NCBI RefSeq assembly: GCF_009741445.1
Contig: NZ_CP046507.1
Coordinates: forward strand, 3,286,001-3,350,000
From: Mycobacterium avium subsp. avium
GTDB taxonomy: Bacteria; Actinomycetota; Actinomycetes; Mycobacteriales; Mycobacteriaceae
Length of the DNA: 64,000 nt
Reading direction: 5' to 3'
Each line of letters opens with the position of its first letter. The first letter of the stretch is position 1. Both the position numbers and the translations under genes were made by a program. Shown here one piece after another: positions 59,228 to 64,000 of this stretch. Under the pieces are notes generated by a model. The model did no database searches and was not told the origin of the DNA. It saw nothing but the letters and a program-made list of their open reading frames with translations.

Positions 59228-60178
59228 CTACCCCGCGATGGACAGCACGATGCCGTCCAGGATGTCGTGCTCGCTGACCGTCAGCTCGTCGATGCCCGCG
59301 CGGGCACGGAACTCCCGCGCCAGTTCCTCCACCACGACCGCGCCTCCGGCGATCACGTCGGCCCGCCCCGCATGCATCGGCGGCAGCGCCGCGCGCTGGA
59401 CCCGCGTCATGCCGATCAGCCGTTCGCACACCGCCAGCAGATCCCGCCCGCTCACCCGCGAAAGATGAATGGCCGCAGAATCATACGCCGGCAAATCGTG
59501 AGCCAGCGCCGACAGCGTGGTCATCGTCCCGGCCACCCCGACCCAGGTTCGCGCCCCTTCCACGGGCACCACCCCCAGCGCGACCTCGAGCCGTTCGCGC
59601 ACCACCTGACGGGCCAGCGCCACCTCCTCGGGCGTCGGCGGGTCGGAATGCAGGCATCGCTCGGTCAACCGCACGCAGCCGATGTCGGCCGAGTGGCTCG
59701 CCGTCACCCCGTCACTGCCGCCGACCACGATCTCCGTCGACCCGCCGCCCAGGTCAACGACCACGAAAGGACCAGCCGCACTGTCCAATTCGCCGACCGC
59801 CCCTCGGAACGACAGCTCGGCCTCGTCGGCGCCGGTGATCACTTCGGCCACCGCACCGGGCAGCACCGCGCCCAGCACGTCGGCCGTCATGGAAAAGAAG
59901 TCGGCCCGGTTGCCGACGTCCCGGGCGGCCGACGTGGCGACCATCCGAACCCGCTGCACACCATGTTGTTTCAGCAGATCCGCGTAGTCGCTCAGCGCCG
60001 CGCGGGTGCGCGCGATGGCCTCCGGCGCGAACTCCCCGGTCGCGTCCACACCCTGACCCAACCGCACGATCCGGGTCTCCCGGTGCACGTCGCGCAGCCG
60101 GCCGTCGCGCACGTCGGCGATCAGCAACCGGATCGAGTTGGTGCCGCAGTCGATTCCCGCGAGCCTGCCGGTCACCAT
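59228..60178 (-). CDS. ppx2: Exopolyphosphatase/guanosine pentaphosphate phosphohydrolase family (Ppx2-like)
   Basis: A 316-residue protein of the ASKHA fold (Rv1026-like). The phosphate-1 motif is GIDCGTNSIRLLI (8-20), the phosphate-2 motif VVVDLGGGSTEIV, and the adenosine-type region GVAGTMTTL. The family hydrolyses polyphosphate or pppGpp; M. tuberculosis Rv1026 is linked to polyphosphate control. The ATG at 60178 has an AGGAGG site and overlaps the DUF501 stop by a few bases. Only the short two-domain form is present, without the C-terminal HD-like domain of E. coli Ppx. Confidence 0.93.
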   Translation of the reverse strand: MVTGRLAGIDCGTNSIRLLIADVRDGRLRDVHRETRIVRLGQGVDATGEFAPEAIARTRAALSDYADLLKQHGVQRVRMVATSAARDVGNRADFFSMTADVLGAVLPGAVAEVITGADEAELSFRGAVGELDSAAGPFVVVDLGGGSTEIVVGGSDGVTASHSADIGCVRLTERCLHSDPPTPEEVALARQVVRERLEVALGVVPVEGARTWVGVAGTMTTLSALAHDLPAYDSAAIHLSRVSGRDLLAVCERLIGMTRVQRAALPPMHAGRADVIAGGAVVVEELAREFRARAGIDELTVSEHDILDGIVLSIAG

Positions 60179-60660
60179 CGGCCCTCCTGTAAAACTCCGG
60201 CCAGCGCGGGATCGGCGGCCAGGATCGACAACGCCTGGTCCCCAAAGGGATTCACGCCCGGCCCCTTGGCCAGCGAATGAGCGATCAGCACGTGCAGGCA
60301 CTTGACCCGGTCCGGCATGCCGCCGGCCGAAAACGTGGTGCCCAGGGGTTCGATCGCGTCCCGTTCGGCCAGATACGACTCGTGGGCACGCCGGTACGCG
60401 GCCGCCAATTCCGCGTCCTGACTCAGCCGCTCGGTCATCTCCCGCATCAACCCCGTCGTCTCCAACCTGCTCGCGGCCGCCGTCAGCGCGGGATGCGTCA
60501 GGTAGTACAGCGTCGGAAACGGTGTTCCGTCAGGGAGTTTCGGCGCGGTCTTCACCACACCGGGTTCGCCGTTGGGACACCGGTAGGCGATGGCGAGCAC
60601 CCCGCGCGGTTCACGCCCGAGTTGACGCGCCACCGCATCCAGGTCGGCGCGATCAACCAC
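60172..60660 (-). CDS. DUF501 protein (Rv1025-like)
   Basis: A 162-residue conserved actinobacterial protein of unknown function. Its family marks are YRCPNGEPGVVKT, PFPTLYYLTHP and GGMPDRVKCLHVLIAHSLAKGPGVNPFGDQAL, with conserved Cys and His residues that might bind metal. The GTG at 60660 overlaps the end of the FtsB/DivIC gene by eight bases, and its own end overlaps ppx2. It therefore lies in the tight operon eno-ftsB/divIC-DUF501-ppx2 that is conserved across actinobacteria. Confidence 0.92.
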   Translation of the reverse strand: MVDRADLDAVARQLGREPRGVLAIAYRCPNGEPGVVKTAPKLPDGTPFPTLYYLTHPALTAAASRLETTGLMREMTERLSQDAELAAAYRRAHESYLAERDAIEPLGTTFSAGGMPDRVKCLHVLIAHSLAKGPGVNPFGDQALSILAADPALAGVLQEGRW

Positions 60661-61330
60661 CGGGACCCGCGGGATTCGGCGCGGGCGGCGGAACCGGACC
60701 GGGCGGACCCGGTTCGGCCGGCGGAGCTTGCGGGACAGCAGGATTGGCCGGCGGCAGGTGCGGAGCATCGGCGATGGTGTGCCACAGCGAGGTGTACCAC
60801 GGGTCGTTGTTGACCGGCTTCGCCGACGGCGATCCCGGCTGGGTGGGTTCGGCGGCGGTCGGCGGAAGCTGAACCTGGAACGGGATGTCGCCGGGTTTGA
60901 CGAAGCCGAGCCGCTCGCGGGCCTGGGCCGCGATATAGGCCGGGTCGGCGAGTTTGGCCTTGCGCTGCTCCAAGTCGGCGATCTGGCGACGCAGCGCCGC
61001 CTCGCTGGCGGCCAGCTGATTCATCTCGGTGCGCTGGGCGAAATAGGTGCGCACCGGCCCGGCGATGGTCAACGTCAGCACGCAGATCACCGCGGCCAGC
61101 ACCGCCGCGCGCCGGGCGGTGAAACCCAGCCGCTGCTCGGAGCGCTGCTCCACCGACTCGGCGGCCTGCCGCACGATGGGTTCGACCGCCGGCTCGTGCT
61201 GCGCCCGGGCGGTCTTGCGGGCGGTGACGGTCTGCGACGGCTTGGCCGCGCGACGGCGCCGAACCGAATCGCCGGCTTTCCCCGGCCGCGATGCCGGGGA
61301 GCGGCGCTTCGGATCGGGCTTGGCGGGCAA
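60653..61330 (-). CDS. FtsB/DivIC-type septum formation protein
   Basis: A 225-residue cell-division protein (Rv1024-like). A basic Pro/Ser/Arg-rich N-terminus of about 75 residues precedes one membrane helix (AAVLAAVICVLTLTIAGPV, about 79-97). An extracytoplasmic coiled coil (RTEMNQLAASEAALRRQIADLEQRKAKL) and a Pro-rich tail follow. It should join the FtsQBL divisome bridge. The start is uncertain: I placed it at a TTG (61330), one base after the eno stop with GGAG upstream, giving PAKPDPKRRSP; internal GTG codons are alternatives. Confidence 0.88.
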   Translation of the reverse strand: MPAKPDPKRRSPASRPGKAGDSVRRRRAAKPSQTVTARKTARAQHEPAVEPIVRQAAESVEQRSEQRLGFTARRAAVLAAVICVLTLTIAGPVRTYFAQRTEMNQLAASEAALRRQIADLEQRKAKLADPAYIAAQARERLGFVKPGDIPFQVQLPPTAAEPTQPGSPSAKPVNNDPWYTSLWHTIADAPHLPPANPAVPQAPPAEPGPPGPVPPPAPNPAGPGG

Positions 61331-61331
61331 G

Positions 61332-62678
<1,347 letters not shown>

Positions 62679-63410
62679 CTACAGCGGGTGACCTTTGGCG
62701 TAAGCGGTCGCCCAATCGCGCACCGCCCGGGCGTAGACACCGGAGTTGTTGTAGGCGCGCAGCGCGGTGATCCACCCCCGCGGTGTGGCGAGATCCTTTC
62801 CGCGCCAACACAGATAACCCGCCGCGGCAAGCGCGGCGTCGTCGATGTTGTCCGGGCTGACCCGGCCGTCGTTGTGAGCGTCGACAGCGTAGAGCCGCCA
62901 GGTCTCCGGGATGAACTGCATCGGCCCCATCGCGCGCGTCACGCCGTCCTCGTCCGTGACGTCCTCGTCGTTGTCGACGATGCGCAGCGTGCCGCCGCTG
63001 CCGTCCAGGCGGACACCCCGAATCGGGGGGCTCACATCGCCGTTGGGCGCCAGCCGCGCGCCGCGGTAGGTGCCGTGGTGGCTCTCGACCTGCCCGATGC
63101 CGGCCAGCGTGGTCCAGGCGATGTGGCACTTCGGGTTCTCGACCTCGGCGACCCGCGCCGCGTATGCGTAGGCCTCGAGCGCGATGACCGGGATCTCCAA
63201 TCCGGCCGCGCGCTGCGCGGCCCAGTCGTGCAACTGATCCGCGGGTCGACCGCTGGCGTGGGTGTCCACCGGGGGCACCGGGTCGCCGGCCGGCGGCGGG
63301 ACCCCGTCGGGGATGAACAGGCTGAGCTGCCAGGTGCAGCTGGAGGCCAGCACGATCGCGGTCGCGCCGATCACGGCGGCCGCGCGCATCCAACGCCTCG
63401 GCGACACCAT
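62679..63410 (-). CDS. lpqU: Lipoprotein LpqU, lytic transglycosylase
   Basis: A 243-residue lipoprotein that should cleave peptidoglycan glycan strands. The signal ends in the lipobox LASSC (Cys25). The MltB/SLT-like catalytic domain has Glu in GIGQVESHHGTYRG, AMGPMQFIPETW and the C-terminal GWITALRAYNNS. The ATG at 63410 was chosen because the signal peptide starts there (MVSPRRWMRAAAVIG) and CAGGAAAG lies upstream. It is placed directly before eno, as in M. tuberculosis. Confidence 0.92.
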   Translation of the reverse strand: MVSPRRWMRAAAVIGATAIVLASSCTWQLSLFIPDGVPPPAGDPVPPVDTHASGRPADQLHDWAAQRAAGLEIPVIALEAYAYAARVAEVENPKCHIAWTTLAGIGQVESHHGTYRGARLAPNGDVSPPIRGVRLDGSGGTLRIVDNDEDVTDEDGVTRAMGPMQFIPETWRLYAVDAHNDGRVSPDNIDDAALAAAGYLCWRGKDLATPRGWITALRAYNNSGVYARAVRDWATAYAKGHPL

Positions 63411-63525
63411 GCTTTCCTGAGCTCCCCTAAAACTCGCCTGCACCAACTTCCGCCCCACCATCGTCCCATGCATTCCGGGACCGCTCGGTTGCGCCGGGCC
63501 CGCGGGCACCGATTTGTCGCCGCGT

Positions 63526-63548
63526 TCAGCTAATCGTCGATTAGCTGA
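63526..63548. promoter_or_regulatory. Near-perfect palindrome upstream of lpqU
   Basis: The arms TCAGCTAATC and GATTAGCTGA are perfect complements around GTC, forming a 23-bp AT-rich palindrome. It lies 116 bp before the lpqU start and 164 bp after mazG, in a 301-bp gap without a gene. The shape fits an operator for a dimeric TetR, GntR or MarR-type repressor. A transcription terminator is less likely because no T-run follows. Confidence 0.55.
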
Positions 63549-63711
63549 CGGTCGCCTTGGCTAGCGCGGTCAGACCGAGGCCGACCACGGGGATTCGCAA
63601 CCTCATCCGCGATATTACCGAGGCGCGGGTGCTAAATCCGGCAAACAATGCGGTGATCGCTCTCGGCGGCGGTGAACACGCCACGGGCCGATGGCCAACG
63701 GGACCGGCCGC

Positions 63712-64000
63712 TCAGTTCTCGTCGCCGCCGGCGTCGTCGGTGAGCTGCTCGGCGGGGGCCGGCTCGGGATCGGTGTCGCCCGCCGGCCAGTGCTGCCGCC
63801 ACTCCTGCTCGGAGATCTCACCGAGCGGGGCGATGTCGAACTCGTCGGGGACACTGGTGCCGCGGCGCGCCGCCGCGATCGAGCGCTCGACACCGCGGAC
63901 GGTTGCCACGAAATCCAAAACCGCTGTGCGCAAAGCACTTTCAGCGTCCACGTCGGCCGATATTGCGATCGAGGTGACCTGCGGCGGGATCAGGTCGGCG
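63712..64000 (-). CDS. mazG: Nucleoside triphosphate pyrophosphohydrolase MazG (C-terminal part, continues past the right edge)
   Basis: The last 95 residues of a minus-strand gene that starts outside the window. They read ADLIPPQVTSIAISADVDAES, then LRTAVLDFVATVRGVERSI and EISEQEWRQHWPAG, which align closely with the C-terminal end of mycobacterial MazG (Rv1021) as I recall it. MazG removes oxidised and other non-canonical NTPs. The catalytic EExxE and DE motifs lie outside the window. The last 25 residues are acidic and variable. Confidence 0.85.
   Translation of the reverse strand, partial: ADLIPPQVTSIAISADVDAESALRTAVLDFVATVRGVERSIAAARRGTSVPDEFDIAPLGEISEQEWRQHWPAGDTDPEPAPAEQLTDDAGGDEN

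Overview
The window is high-GC chromosomal DNA of a slow-growing nontuberculous Mycobacterium, most likely of the M. avium complex or a close relative. This rests on gene content: mycothiol amidase, PE/PPE and Esx proteins, LpqU/LpqV lipoproteins, DesA2, TrcRS and PhoH2 are present. Gene order also follows, in reverse, the M. tuberculosis stretch from about Rv1101 down to Rv1021. I recalled that comparison from memory and did not compute it. The species itself cannot be fixed from the sequence alone.

Positions 1-27,900 are mainly housekeeping genes. In order they are a partial dienelactone hydrolase, a DUF4245 protein, glpX-fum (gluconeogenesis and TCA cycle), a Pro/Gly-rich membrane protein, a membrane adenylate cyclase coupled to a polysaccharide deacetylase, and phoH2 with a possible small upstream partner. 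These are followed by desA2, glyA1, coaA, two membrane proteins, a short-chain cis-prenyl diphosphate synthase, a hemolysin III homologue, a YyaL-type thioredoxin-fold protein and mca. The stretch ends with greA, a transsulfuration block (metB, pra, cbs), lipU, an SGNH hydrolase and fadA3. Positions 28,000-44,200 hold a Bax-inhibitor-like protein, echA9-echA8, an alpha/beta-hydrolase membrane protein, a rhodanese/cysteine dioxygenase pair, lpqV, two patatins, a class II glutamine amidotransferase, fadD14, a YncE-like beta-propeller, a DUF427 protein and a short variable block ending at a tRNA-Leu(UAA) gene.

Positions 44,476-58,602 are the most interesting part. A PE-PPE-esxJ-esxI secretion cassette ends in a strong terminator. 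It is followed by one co-directional run: trcR-trcS, then an unnamed 27-residue membrane peptide, kdpF-A-B-C, and kdpD-kdpE. In M. tuberculosis, as I recall, kdpFABC points the other way. KdpC here also carries an extra segment of about 100 residues with four cysteines. A 53-bp MIRU-like mini-cistron joins kdpD to kdpE by ATGA overlaps at both ends. Similar 16-bp boxes occur upstream of the PE gene and upstream of kdp, which suggests a shared response regulator.

From 58,603 to the end, a small winged-helix gene sits between 29-bp inverted repeats and is followed by five and a half copies of a 26-bp tandem repeat. Next comes the conserved ppx2-DUF501-ftsB/divIC-eno-lpqU cluster, and then the 3' end of mazG at the right edge. 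Many start codons lie 6-8 nt downstream of a TANNNT-like hexamer, the mark of leaderless transcription that is common in mycobacteria.
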